Notes under the pieces: generated by a model | The model's database searches: none | What the model was told of the DNA's origin: nothing | The model's input: the letters and a program-made list of their open reading frames with translations, nothing else | DNA from: Leptospiraceae bacterium | GTDB taxonomy: Bacteria; Spirochaetota; Leptospiria; Leptospirales; Leptospiraceae | Direction of reading: 5' to 3' | Assembly: GCA_024233865.1 (NCBI GenBank) | Contig: JACKPA010000005.1 | Location: 124,001-188,000 of the forward strand | DNA length: 64,000 nt | Shown: positions 21,401-28,571 of the stretch, one piece after another | How the letters are laid out: every line of letters starts with the position of its first letter | Numbering within the stretch: position 1 is the first letter of the stretch | Translations under genes and position numbers: made by a program

Positions 21401-21493
21401 ACCTTATTTGATATAGAAAAGTTTTTATTTACTATGGAGGATTTTAATAAAATTGTGATTCAATTAAAAAAAATTACTGGTGATAAAATTTGA
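15479..21493 (+). CDS. Giant signalling protein: N-lobe-less Ser/Thr kinase, AAA ATPase, GAF, two PAS, histidine kinase
   Basis: 2004 residues, or 2000 from the ATG at 15491. In order: the C-lobe only of a Ser/Thr-kinase-like domain (HGDINENNIL at 49-58, LIDFEN in place of DFG at 71-76, SDLYALGTVLYELSTG), an ATPase with Walker A GDLGIGKTT (about 246), a long helical TPR-like region (about 600-1180), GAF (about 1207-1370), two PAS domains (about 1385-1625), HisKA (FLTNISHEIRTPMNAILGF, about 1645) and HATPase (NAVKFTDSG, DTGMGIP, GGTGLGLSI). This is the layout of the PknK/HstK-type multi-domain kinases. The N-lobe with its glycine loop and ATP lysine is missing and HRD is HGD, so the kinase domain is probably inactive and may only bind. 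Upstream DNA is full of stops, so the N-lobe is not hidden there. A TATAAT at 15473-15478 sits just before the start. Confidence 0.9.
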   Translation: MSLPMHIEGIPVQEVIKRIKDVNSLEYFLKFAISISEVVSNLHKCGIIHGDINENNILIGGNSLETLDVILIDFENSTNPNECQKKNSFSSDLYALGTVLYELSTGNSILSLSNGKHAKEDHPNSKLIAPHNISSWIPEQLSKIILKLLNEDSKERYQTAEGLGFDLKKCYECIFCNSVEIKPDSLYEVTIWLDSINFPIAMQDHSSEFYFSQRLYDRQNEMEKMESFLNGLMEHSKSVAFSILQGDLGIGKTTFLHELEGFVLKNKGIFFTSNFEEIYQKIPYSAIFKLILNLLDFLQNVHPKQYEILNQILKEIDINLSQTQSIFYCQDKFFFVIQNIFEMISKIASPILLNLENLQWADNDSLDLIKRILSNQNFISSGHLFVTGTYSENISNQNNFKKTLKYIQKKSSHILEMHFSNLSMESINEFISKTFHKRAIYTKDLSIAVFQKTKGNPMYVKFFLKYLYKKGIVFYSPKECSWNWSLNDVLAEKAELNSIINYFFESYTSETHFLLSIASCVGREFDLQILSNTTKKTISEVITCLSEPIKDEILQPLYGTNDTSFCFVQEAYRYCIYSSLSEDKKEKFHLQIGNSLLDRIENSKDETFFVMLEHFNRAKQSMNSTKEVQLLFSLNFHAGIKATDSTAYKSADYYFENALYFSQSLNSQIANSSILELYNNLIDSAYRIGHFKKVNDLCDFVNHNTDDHHYTERSYITKIKVLIQKNRIHEAEKECLDWLRKLDIKITQKNNTFHLKFKEFYIKYFLKIQGNKVSNFSKSEEPKLLTRMSALNQLIDLTIFTNPRLFRLSVLTQLELSVRNGHSSLSILSYLYYSSILFETGHHFQDTIQYCKITYLLLNKLNFPYYKPKVYTLTNLLLLPWKFPLRKSMVFLLKAYKQGIKIGDFQTSYLAISIYSSYLLFSGQDIKKVETDLLSYQNSVLIQSNSLAINFLKMNLQVVFNLTYRSSAPSILTGNSYSEENFIKTSKNFNFPLLTILFYLHKIVLSYLFDSYAEAFHYVTISKKYIKNSITTFFTSLYYFYESLVLLAMYETSSFLQKRYTLKKVSFSLECLKKWSENSPENFLHKYHLVKAEKFRVTGKHENAKECYEIAIDKSLETTYLNEIALIFEVAGKFYLKNNNKRQASYYLQDAYKYYRQWGVVAKTRYLESKYNSYINYKQDSDFFANAIIKAKQEIQSMDIDSIISAAQAISSEIVMEKLLNKMMILVLENANADEGALVLGRNDRWVVEAEGNIYTGKMKVLQSLPLHKNVLINVSTAIIEYAIQNREIIILNNPAVEGNFTNDPYIKENKPKSILCLPLQNQGKIVGILFLVNHTYVHSFTPEKIKILKILSTQMAISLENSYLYSTLEQKVEERTSLLRQHKANLKAQIENTTDMICSINRGYRLITFNSNFKRGFERFFGFEILINMDILLQLPTDFKNKFQNSFAKAIGGEQWMEELSHIDPNTNELYFFEYSYNPITNDRGIITGVTIFIRNITERKKAEEELRILSRAVEQSGSIIFITNLEGIIEFVNPAFSETSGYSSIEAIGSKPSIIKSGEHSHEFYKNLWKTIKSGETWKGEILNRKKNGELYWEYTTISPVKNKDGIPTHYLAITEDITERIKKEKELKTAKENAELANRAKSEFLTNISHEIRTPMNAILGFAEILKNKIQEENNSQYIKSIVSSAKTLLALINDVLDLSKAESGKLELKNKTVQLHSIFYEIRDIFAQTIEEKKIEFIVEIDPKLPETLILDEIRIRQILLNLVGNAVKFTDSGRISLKTFVKNTNFKNDSIDLDLVVEDTGMGIPPNEQNRIFEAFVQVTNQDHAKYGGTGLGLSICQRLVELMNGTIKVTSQIGLGSTFIINLKSIQIGKITKKNTDKETYGTNKSNSLLKIDEEFKSIDVDTKNINLERLTELVKILDGEIRQEQNAITEIQDVNQIEKFIQLLKNIGEEFNWEPLKNFSKKLNSSDTLFDIEKFLFTMEDFNKIVIQLKKITGDKI

Positions 21494-21615
21494 TATACGA
21501 CCAATTTGAAGTTGCTCCGGATGATATGGATTATCTATGGGACAAAAAAAGACTTTTTATATCCCGGCTATGCTTTCTCTCAATTATAACGTTAGAGCGT
21601 GTCCGAAGTTGGTGA
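21490..21615 (+). pseudogene. Truncated start of a gene downstream of the giant kinase
   Basis: A TTG at 21490 overlaps the kinase stop (TTGA) and opens 41 codons: IYDQFEVAPDDMDYLWDKKR and so on. The first half reads like a genuine translationally coupled gene start. From about 21586 it runs into the attC-like element and stops at 21613-21615. This suggests a downstream partner gene that was cut when the accessory region was inserted or rearranged. The alternative is a chance open frame. Confidence 0.4.
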
Positions 21616-21789
21616 TAGGGAGTTTCACTGAGCAAGAAAGTTCTTTCCAATGCAAGTGCTGTGACTGAAGTCAACTTCCAAATCTAACGAAGGCACAACA
21701 CTTGCTTGGAGAGTTAAGCCTATCTCGGTGCAAGGAAGTGAACAACTTCCAATCTGGTTCACTTCCGCAGTGGGTATGCTTTGTTAGAT
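21586..21789. repeat. attC-like structured element A
   Basis: The element contains ATCTAAC (21682-21688) and GTTAGAT (21783-21789), exact complements matching the integron R'' (RYYYAAC) and R' (GTTRRRY) consensus and enclosing 108 bases. It also contains a perfect 10-bp hairpin, GGAAGTGAAC (21734-21743) with GTTCACTTCC (21757-21766). The left part starts with ATAACGTTAGAGC (21586-21598), which recurs at 30057-30069. About 180 bases align with element B. It lies in the 350-base gene-free gap 21494-21843. Confidence 0.6.
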
Positions 21790-21843
21790 GCCGTTTGCAT
21801 TTTGATCCTTTTCTTCTTTGCTTTGCTTGGTTCTTATCATAAT

Positions 21844-22155
21844 CTATTCATCCTTAGAACGTCCCCAGTCGTTATCCCCTATTACTGGTATTATGCTAGA
21901 CTTATTCCTACAATTAAACCTAACTGAATAATCTAACAAGCAAGTAAGTATGATTAAATCTTGAATCTCTTTGTATTGGCTTGCGAATTGTCCAAATCCA
22001 AAAATCATTGATTCACAACTAAAAAGTAAAGGAACTGTTTTTTCTAAATTTCTTCGTTCCTCATAGAGACATTCTCCTTTTTCGGTTGTTAAACAAAAAT
22101 TTAAACTAAACAAAGAAATTAGAAATAAAGCTATAGTTACAATTTTGTAAATCAT
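21844..22155 (-). CDS. Small lipoprotein downstream of the RHS remnant
   Basis: 103 residues. MIYKIVTIALFLISLFSLNFC is a hydrophobic signal ending in a cysteine that fits a relaxed spirochaetal lipobox, followed by a cysteine-containing domain (ECLYEERR, FSCESMIFGFGQ, LTCLLDYSVRFNC). It begins 14 bases after the RHS remnant ends, on the same strand, a place where RHS systems often carry an immunity gene. A Leptospira-type RHS gene followed by a short lipoprotein is consistent. An immunity role is inference from position only. Confidence 0.65.
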   Translation of the reverse strand: MIYKIVTIALFLISLFSLNFCLTTEKGECLYEERRNLEKTVPLLFSCESMIFGFGQFASQYKEIQDLIILTCLLDYSVRFNCRNKSSIIPVIGDNDWGRSKDE

Positions 22156-22169
22156 GTCTTATCTCCCGG

Positions 22170-22703
22170 TTACTTCTTTTTACAGATAAGACATTTAGGT
22201 TTCTGGAACTTAAAATAAGAACCTTTCATATTAAAACCTTTATTACTTAAATGAACTTTAAACTTTGCATGAATCCCTAATCTATCACCACCCCAACGTA
22301 ATCCCCTTATTCCTGTATTCACAAGATTAGTAGTACCAAATAGAATTGTACCAGATATCATTGGATATAAGTCCAAAGCATAACGTGTTCCATCTGCTAC
22401 AAAAGCAGCAGCACCTCGCAGATCACCCCAATATCTTGGTGTTCTCTTTAGTTCTTGTTCATAAGTTTTATTCTGTCTGGAACCTAGCGACCAAGCCCTA
22501 TTCATCCATTTTCGATTGGCTTTGGTTGATCCTGGCTCATGGTATCTACCACCTTCTTGATCATGTTCTAAAGAAGCTTCGTCTAAGTCAGACGTAGGTT
22601 TTAAGACACCCCTATTATTTTCAATATAAAAAGCTAGGGACAAACCTACAGCAAAATCATGTCCTGATTGAGTACCTTGGTTAGAAGCTGCGATAACCAA
22701 CAT
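22170..22703 (-). pseudogene. RHS C-terminal tip fragment
   Basis: An open frame of 177 codons ends in FQKPKCLICKKK. It begins inside coding sequence: the frame stays open upstream (RLRVSEKNRDLATMLVIAAS) back to the frameshift point near 22740. RHS tips carry variable toxin or effector domains, and the segment GTTNLVNTGIRGLRWGGDRLG is typical of the linker that follows the RHS core. I cannot name a toxin family. The tip is intact but cut off from its core by frameshifts and deletions. Confidence 0.6.
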
Positions 22704-22735
22704 AGTAGCTAAATCACGATTTTTTTCACTTACCC

Positions 22736-23444
22736 TTAACCTACCGCATGCTCCGTTTCCTGTATAATTACGCCAAATGCAGGAAGAATCATACCAGCAG
22801 CCACAAGAGCAGTGCCACCAGATGCTCCAGCAGCAATAAAAGCACCAGCTGTAAGTGCACCACCTCCGAGGTATTGATTATCATGGTGACTGAATCTAAG
22901 TGGTCTGTGTGAAAGAAATACAGTCCTTCGATTGGTGCGTTGGCAGAACCTCCTCCTCCGCCACCACCGTCATTGTTGGATTGAGCATCGTTTACGGAAG
23001 GTGTATCAGGACTGATGACGGATGTAAAAGCAGCGAATGGAAAATTGTCTTTCGATTTCGTGCAGGTGATTAGGGCAAGAGAAAGAGCAAATATGTTACC
23101 ACAGATAAACGCAGATTTGTTTGTGTTTGTTGTATAAGTAGTACAATTAGAAGAACAGAGAAAAAAAATGCAAATAAGTATTGTTGGTTTTGCAAGTTGA
23201 CAAAAGGAATGAAGCTTGATTTGTCTTGTGCTATAACTGCATCCGTTCTTGTCCATTGAGCGATGAGTTCGTTATCGTTCTTGTCGTAGAGTGTGTAACG
23301 TTGTGGCACGCTTGGTGCTACATGAATTTCGTAGAGTCCGTCTTCAAAGTAGTAAGTCGTTTCGTCTTTCAAACGATTGATTTTCTTCTTTCTCATGCCT
23401 CGGTAATCGTAGAAATAGTTGAACTCCTCTCCGAATCCTGTCAC
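22736..23444 (-). pseudogene. RHS core remnant, frameshifted and internally deleted
   Basis: Three overlapping frames carry RHS-like text in order on the minus strand: FNYFYDYRGMRKKKI with YYFEDGLYEIHV and NELIAQWTRTDAVIAQ; then, after a frameshift near 23100, IFALSLALITC ... IEGLYFFHTDHLDSVTMI (the RHS HTDHLGSVT motif); then, after a second junction near 22875, NQYLGGGALTAGAFIAAG ending at a TAA (22736-22738). The normal RHS core between SVTMI and the tip (about 1 kb with the DPxGRF-type motif) is absent, so the gene has lost sequence as well as frame. Confidence 0.75.
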
Positions 23445-25246
23445 AAGGGATGATAATCTACCAAGTCACCTGATTTTGTCTCTACAGTTGTCACCAAATA
23501 ATCACCTGACAAATTAGGCAAGTTCGGATAACTTCCCGTTTCCGGCTTGACTGCTCCCGCTACGTCTCGGTTGCATTCATAGTTAATCTTGGTTTCTTTC
23601 CCGTCATTTGTAGTGACTCTTTTTACCAAGTCTTCCGTTTCTTTGTCACTAAATAGGATTTCTAAACTTGCTATCGGTTCGTATTCGTTTATGTCCATTG
23701 ACTCGACAAAAAAACCGTCTAAAGTGAGCAAAAAAGGAGTTTTCTTCACAACTTCTTTGAGTCCAAGATCTACTATGTCAACTTTACCGTCAGAGTTAAT
23801 GTCTGCCAGTTGGAAGAGACCTTTTGCCTCTTTACTCATATCGTACTGTGGAAAACCGTTTCCATTGGAAAAGCTTACATAGATAGTAAAACCGTTAAAA
23901 GTAATTAGATCGGCTTTTCTATCTCCATTGATGTCAGCAAAAACTTTTGTGTTCTGCTCTACGGCAAAGGTGTTGCTGTTATCAGCCTTTAAAAACTGTG
24001 GTTTGGGATTCAAAGATGAGGTATTCGCCCCTGTAAAACCCTCTCCCGTAAACAGACAGACACTCACATCTCCACTGTCCAAAACTGCCAATAAGTCAAC
24101 CTTCCCGTCTCCGTTCACGTCAGCAAAAGAGACGTTTTTATAATTTGTAGAGCCAAGTGCAAAGGCATATTCGGAAGATGAACTTGTAGAGGCGGTTATG
24201 TCAATTCGATGCACAACCATTTTATCAAGACTGTTTTTGTTTATGGTTATCCATTCAGGTTTTCGGTCGGAGTCTATGTCAGACAAAAATCGTAAACTGT
24301 TTTCACTGTCTGCATAACTCGTCTCAATTTGAATGGGATTTGAGTTAAAACCCGTACCGTTGGAAAGATAGATTTTGAAACGGGTTTTGTTTTCCGAAGG
24401 AGAGTCATAGACCATTACAAGGTCTGTCCTACCATCAGCGTTCATATCAGCAGTAGATACAAAGGAATTGATTCGTAGTTGCCATCCTTGAGAAGCCGGG
24501 AATTCTTAGTATTCGCTTTCCGTAATCTTGGCTACGTATATGTGATTGTCATTCTTGCCACCTGCAATTTTGATGAGGTCGGTTTTTCCATCCTTGTCTA
24601 CGTCATCCATAAAGATCATAGGACCTATCTGCATCCCTAATATGCAATAGTCTCCCATGAGTGCTACACCTTCCGCACATTTTTCTTGAACGTCTTTACC
24701 TTGTTTGGCTGCGGCTGTCCTACAAGCAGAAGAGGCACTGCAATCACAATAAGACTTTATCTCATCACATTTTGCTTGGTTATAAAAAGGAACTCTATAG
24801 CCCAAGTGAATGTTACTCGAAACGTTATCTAACTTTTTTAAGGTTTTAACTGTTTCAGTATAGCTCAAAGATAAGTCCTTGTAACCTGCCAAAGAGACTT
24901 TGGAAAGTTTACTTCTTTTGGAACTGCCAATTTCATAGTGAAGGGTATAGTCTCGAAACGTTTCACCTGCGGATGTCACTTTGATACCGGTTATGATCTT
25001 ATTCATTCCTAAGTTTATATTTTCTGCGTATTCAATATTTGTATCGCTTCTTGTAGAAAGTGTAAATTCTATCGTTTTGTCACTATAATTAATTGTTTTC
25101 GGATAATAAAAACCGGAAGCGTCTTTGGTATAAGATATTGTATAAAAGTTTCCGTTAGGGTCTTCGACTTTGTTCAAAGCCCATATCTTGACAGAACCCG
25201 ATTTTCCAGGTGGTAAATTTAATGTTTCAATTCGAGAATCGTTCAA
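23441..25246 (-). pseudogene. FG-GAP/VCBS middle part of the SpvB-RHS gene with in-frame stop
   Basis: Two open stretches (25246 to 24506 and 24505 to 23441) are in the same frame, separated by one TAA at 24506-24508. The sequence before it ends AKITESEY and the sequence after it continues EFPASQGWQLRINSFVSTAD, so this is a nonsense mutation, not a frameshift. The text is rich in calcium-binding FG-GAP/VCBS repeats: DVDKDGKTDLI, DMNADGRTDLV, DVNGDGKVDLL, DINGDRKADLI, DINSDGKVDIV. The 3' end (DLVDYHPL) is followed by a frameshifted deletion junction into the RHS core remnant. The 5' side stops at about 25250, where the inserted region begins. Confidence 0.85.
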
Positions 25247-25253
25247 GCATATC

Positions 25254-25434
25254 CGACGTGCCGCTTCGGTATGTCACCGAGCAAGTGAGCTTTTTCCACT
25301 GCAAGTGTCGTGACTGAGTAACTTCCAATCAAGCGAAGGCACAACAATTGCTTGGAGAATTAAGCCTCTCTCGGTGCAAGGAAGTGAGAACTTCCAACTC
25401 GACTCACTTCCGCAGTGGGTATGTTTTGTTATGT
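25254..25434. repeat. attC-like structured element B
   Basis: Closely related to element A over about 150 bases (shared GCGAAGGCACAACA, GGTGCAAGGAAGTGAG-like and CTTCCGCAGTGGGTATG segments). Its hairpin is GGAAGTGAG (25380-25388) with CTCACTTCC (25403-25411): relative to element A, the ninth pair has changed from A-T to G-C, a compensatory change. Its right end is GTTATGT (25428-25434), the start of unit 1. The left end joins RHS coding sequence at about 25250 and has no matching R'' box, as expected at an insertion boundary. It lies in the gene-free gap 25247-25577. Confidence 0.6.
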
Positions 25435-25577
25435 GGCGTGCGATAGTTATTTTCCTTTTATTTTTTTATGATAATGCTTAAAGTTTTAAAATTAATGTCT
25501 GCCTAAAAATCCCTTGGCAAAGAAAAACTTCCAATAGTAAGGACTTAAATTTATAAAATATTTCAATTATTGATGGA

Positions 25578-25823
25578 TTAAAAGCCAACACAAATTCCTG
25601 GATTATAATCCTCTGCTTTAGAACATATAGCAACACATGCTCCAAAAAAAGGAGAACAATCAAGATTTTTCTCATAAATCTTTCTATAATTACAATTCCC
25701 AAATAAAAGCATACTCACAAAACACATGTCAGAGTATTTATCCTTTTCAGGAAAAAAAAATTCTTTTTCACCAAAGCAAGATGTGATCAAGAAAAAAATT
25801 ATTATTATGCATATTTTTTCCAT
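25578..25823 (-). CDS. Small cysteine-rich lipoprotein in unit 1
   Basis: 81 residues: MEKICIIIIFFLITSC is a signal with lipobox-like LITSC, then a cysteine-rich body (DMCFVSMLLFGNCNYRK, LDCSPFFGACVAICSK, GICVGF) with eight cysteines after the lipid cysteine. No recognised family. It is the only gene I see in unit 1 (25428-26479), and it is oriented like every other gene in the inserted region. Expression and exact start are inferred. Confidence 0.6.
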   Translation of the reverse strand: MEKICIIIIFFLITSCFGEKEFFFPEKDKYSDMCFVSMLLFGNCNYRKIYEKNLDCSPFFGACVAICSKAEDYNPGICVGF

Positions 25824-26465
25824 AGCGTATCAATTATCGGTTATAGTTGAATGAATATCAAGCCAATTAATAGGTATAATTTTTCTCTGAAGCTCTTATT
25901 TTATGTTTACAACTTTGTCATAACAGGAAAGTACTTGCAGTAAAAAAAAATTAATGTCAATCTAAAAATTATATTACCAATGAAAAGGTCTCCCAATTGT
26001 ATTCAATATTTTTTATTGTACCATGGCTAAATTATTACCAAGACTTTTTTCCATATTTCTTCTCCTTTATAGTTTTTCAGATAAACATTTTTGAATGTAT
26101 AAACTTTAACTTACACTATTTTTTTCATTTTAATTAGTAAAATCAAGCTAAAAACAAAAGTAATACTCTAATTTTTAATTCAACATCCAAAAACCTTTTT
26201 CTGAAGGTCTATATCAATTTTTAAAATCCACACACCAGTGATGGTATTTGAGCTAAACCACATACAATATTATTCATTCATTTCTACTTTTACCAATTGA
26301 TCTCTAAATTTAAAAGTTGTCAACCATTATACAGAATATTGATAATTGTTTGATAGAAAAAAATGGAAAATAAATGTTAGTCTTTTGGATAAAACATAAT
26401 GATAAAAAGATTCTCTATCTTGACTATAGGTAATAAATTACCCCAAGAGACTCAATTATAGGAAA
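25824..26465. other. Gene-free AT-rich stretch in unit 1
   Basis: About 640 bases upstream of the 81-residue gene with no open frame of coding character on either strand and no repeat that I could see. It may hold the promoter of the small lipoprotein gene or decayed sequence. Confidence 0.5.
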
Positions 26466-26472
26466 GCATGCC

Positions 26473-26632
26473 ACATAACTGGGCGTGTAAGCTGCGCCTC
26501 AAGAGTAGATTGGAAGTTCTCTTTCGGCTTGGGCTTCGCCATATTTTTGTTCAGTCACGCTCTTTGCATTGTTGATTGGAAGAGCAAAGTTCGTGCCTTC
26601 ACAAAAACATCTCACACGCCCTAACGTTATGT
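26473..26632. repeat. attC-like structured element C
   Basis: ACATAAC (26473-26479) and GTTATGT (26626-26632) are exact complements; just inside them GGGCGTGT (26481-26488) pairs with ACACGCCC (26614-26621). The palindrome also extends outward: GCATGCC on the left against GGCGTGC on the right. This gives the R''-L''...L'-R' order of an attC site, with 160 bases in all, slightly longer than most. The interior shares the GTGACTGA and GAAGGCAC words with element A in inverted orientation. Confidence 0.6.
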
Positions 26633-26699
26633 GGCGTGCGTTAGTAGTTTTTCTATTGTCATCTAAAAATAAAGTCAAATAAATCCTTTAAATTTAATT

Positions 26700-27110
26700 C
26701 TAAGGTAATGCCCCACCAAAAATACTAGTACATCCAAACATGGGAAGCATTTCATTCCAAACAGAATATGTATCCGAATCATAGCTTCTACATGGCGTAA
26801 TGTAGATACTATTTACACAACCATCCAAATTTTTTTTGTCGATATAGCGAAACCTAGACCTACAAGTTCTTGGAATACCTAAACTATCGGATTCACAAGC
26901 TGTATCTGAAGAATCGTCAAATGGCAAGAAAAAGAACCTCCCATTGCAAACCGCAAATTTTATAAGTATCGCATCTTCGACAATTTGTTTTGCTTCACTT
27001 CTTGTTACTTTACTAGAATCAAATGAATCTACTCCTTCCCAAATAGGATCAAGAACTCCACAAGCATAAAGAGATAATAAGAAAAGAAATATAACACATT
27101 TATAAAGCAA
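26700..27110 (-). CDS. Cysteine-rich lipoprotein (Leptospira small-lipoprotein type)
   Basis: 136 residues. MLYKCVIFLFLLSLYACG is a lipoprotein signal (cysteine about residue 17), followed by VTRSEAKQIVEDAILIK and a C-terminal part with several cysteines (FAVCNGRFFFL, TACES, RTCRSRF, DGCVNSIYITPC, FGCTS). The EAK..I motif after the lipid cysteine resembles the start of the two PPC-like lipoproteins here and of small Leptospira lipoproteins grouped, from memory, as TIGR04452; that name is not verified. It is the last gene of the unit 2 operon, 20 bases after the preceding stop. Confidence 0.65.
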   Translation of the reverse strand: MLYKCVIFLFLLSLYACGVLDPIWEGVDSFDSSKVTRSEAKQIVEDAILIKFAVCNGRFFFLPFDDSSDTACESDSLGIPRTCRSRFRYIDKKNLDGCVNSIYITPCRSYDSDTYSVWNEMLPMFGCTSIFGGALP

Positions 27111-27130
27111 AATTTTATCACCTTTTTCCC

Positions 27131-27853
27131 TTAATCTTCTTCACTTACACAAATTACATAATAGGAAGATGTATTATTTTCTTTATCATAACTCAATTCT
27201 CCAGAGCTGTTGATAGTATACCTATAAGCTGTTGTACTAGAAGCACTATTTAAATCCCAATAGTAAACAGAATCACCTATTGGCAAATCTGGAAATAATT
27301 CTTGAAAAGTTTCTCTTGGTATATAATCAATTAGCAATTCTGTATAAGAATCCTCATAATAAGCAGCATTTTGGTTACCATCAAACATTTTCCATGTTTT
27401 TCCTTGAAAACCATCATAATAACAGGTTTGTGCAGCAGGACTTAAAAATGGATCCGCTTCGTTAGAATCACTTTGACATGAACTATCGTTAGTATCACAA
27501 AAAGGAAATTTTTCAGCTCCATAATAATTGGAAGCATCACCAGTTCCTTTACAATCGTTTTGTTCTTCTCGATATACTTGACCTTGAACACATTTTTTAT
27601 AATAAACATGGTGTACGGAATCAAGAACTTCTGGAACATAATCTCCCACACATATATTTGCTGAATGATTAATGTATTTTGATGTATAAAGTATCATACC
27701 GTTTTTTAAATCTGTATATTCTGGCTCAATTCTTGTGCTTTCCTTACTTCCCCCACATAGCATATAAAGCCAAAAAAGTTTAGTTTCTTTTGTTGGACCA
27801 GAATTACCACAATGTAAAAAGAAAAAGATAAAAATTATAAATATAAGTTTCAT
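27131..27853 (-). CDS. DUF1566/Lcl-like lipoprotein, copy 2
   Basis: About 240 residues from the ATG at 27853, which has GGAG just upstream and overlaps the stop of the preceding gene as ATGA, so the pair is translationally coupled. MKLIFIIFIFFFLHC is a lipoprotein signal. The body carries KKCVQGQVYREEQNDCKGTG ... YYGAEKFPFCDTND ... SC, the conserved cysteine-rich block shared with the upstream gene, then QGKTWKMFDG and a C-terminal part. This block plus KTW[RK] resembles the DUF1566 (Lcl C-terminal) region common in Leptospira surface lipoproteins. Function unknown. Confidence 0.7.
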   Translation of the reverse strand: MKLIFIIFIFFFLHCGNSGPTKETKLFWLYMLCGGSKESTRIEPEYTDLKNGMILYTSKYINHSANICVGDYVPEVLDSVHHVYYKKCVQGQVYREEQNDCKGTGDASNYYGAEKFPFCDTNDSSCQSDSNEADPFLSPAAQTCYYDGFQGKTWKMFDGNQNAAYYEDSYTELLIDYIPRETFQELFPDLPIGDSVYYWDLNSASSTTAYRYTINSSGELSYDKENNTSSYYVICVSEED

Positions 27854-28506
27854 TTGCTCTCCATGCAAAGTAGGTATTTTGTTAATGTTTTTCTTCCTGT
27901 TTGGGAACCATATATATAGGAAACATAGTAAGCTTGGCCTGAATCAGAACTGGATGCCTTGTTTGTCCAACAATGTCCATTTCTTGGATATTCTGCATAG
28001 AAGGAATCAAACTCTGTTTCTTTCAGCATACTTGTAAGATAAGACAAATCAATAACCCTCCAAGTCTTATTATTTAAAGTATCATTTTTACAACTAAGAT
28101 AAATTTGACTGCTATCTGTAGAAATGAGGGTATAGTTTTTCGTTTCATTGCAGGAATTATCATCTGTATTACAATAACTTAAAAGATTAGCTCCATAATT
28201 GTCAGAACTATCTCCAGTCCCTTGGCAATCGTTTTGTTCAATACGATATATTTGTCCTTGTAGACATTTCTTGAAATTTACAAATTCATAGGTTTCTTCA
28301 TCATATAGTGAAATGGTTCCGTCTTTATTATCAACAAAAGTATCATCGGGGGGGGCTGGTGGTGGTTCACTTAATGAAGGAAGTAAAGCATGAAAAAAAA
28401 TCCCAATAGCAATTCTCTCTTGCCTATATTTTGAAAAATTTGGTTTATTGCATTGGACAGAAATAATTAATACTAAAAAGAGCAAATATATTTTATAAAA
28501 TTTCAT
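27850..28506 (-). CDS. DUF1566/Lcl-like lipoprotein, copy 1
   Basis: 218 residues. MKFYKIYLLFLVLIISVQC is a lipoprotein signal. It shares FKKCLQGQIYRIEQNDCQGTG ... NYGANLLSYCNTDDNSC with the next gene, followed by LSCKNDTLNNKTWRVIDLSYLTSML and CWTNKASSSDSGQAYYVSY, which matches the WR(L/V)P...YW(S/T)S pattern of DUF1566 domains in a degenerate form. The two genes arose by tandem duplication and then diverged. The operon runs from the 301-residue gene through to 26700. Confidence 0.7.
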   Translation of the reverse strand: MKFYKIYLLFLVLIISVQCNKPNFSKYRQERIAIGIFFHALLPSLSEPPPAPPDDTFVDNKDGTISLYDEETYEFVNFKKCLQGQIYRIEQNDCQGTGDSSDNYGANLLSYCNTDDNSCNETKNYTLISTDSSQIYLSCKNDTLNNKTWRVIDLSYLTSMLKETEFDSFYAEYPRNGHCWTNKASSSDSGQAYYVSYIYGSQTGRKTLTKYLLCMESK

Positions 28507-28571
28507 TAGTTACTCCCTTGTTTCTTTTTAAAATTTAAAGCTAAATGTTATGAACTTAATAAAAATACTTT

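Noticed and set aside
26473..26632. Group II intron or IStron
   Set aside because: No reverse transcriptase, no domain V-like hairpin and no transposase in the adjacent units; palindromic end boxes fit attC-like sites better.
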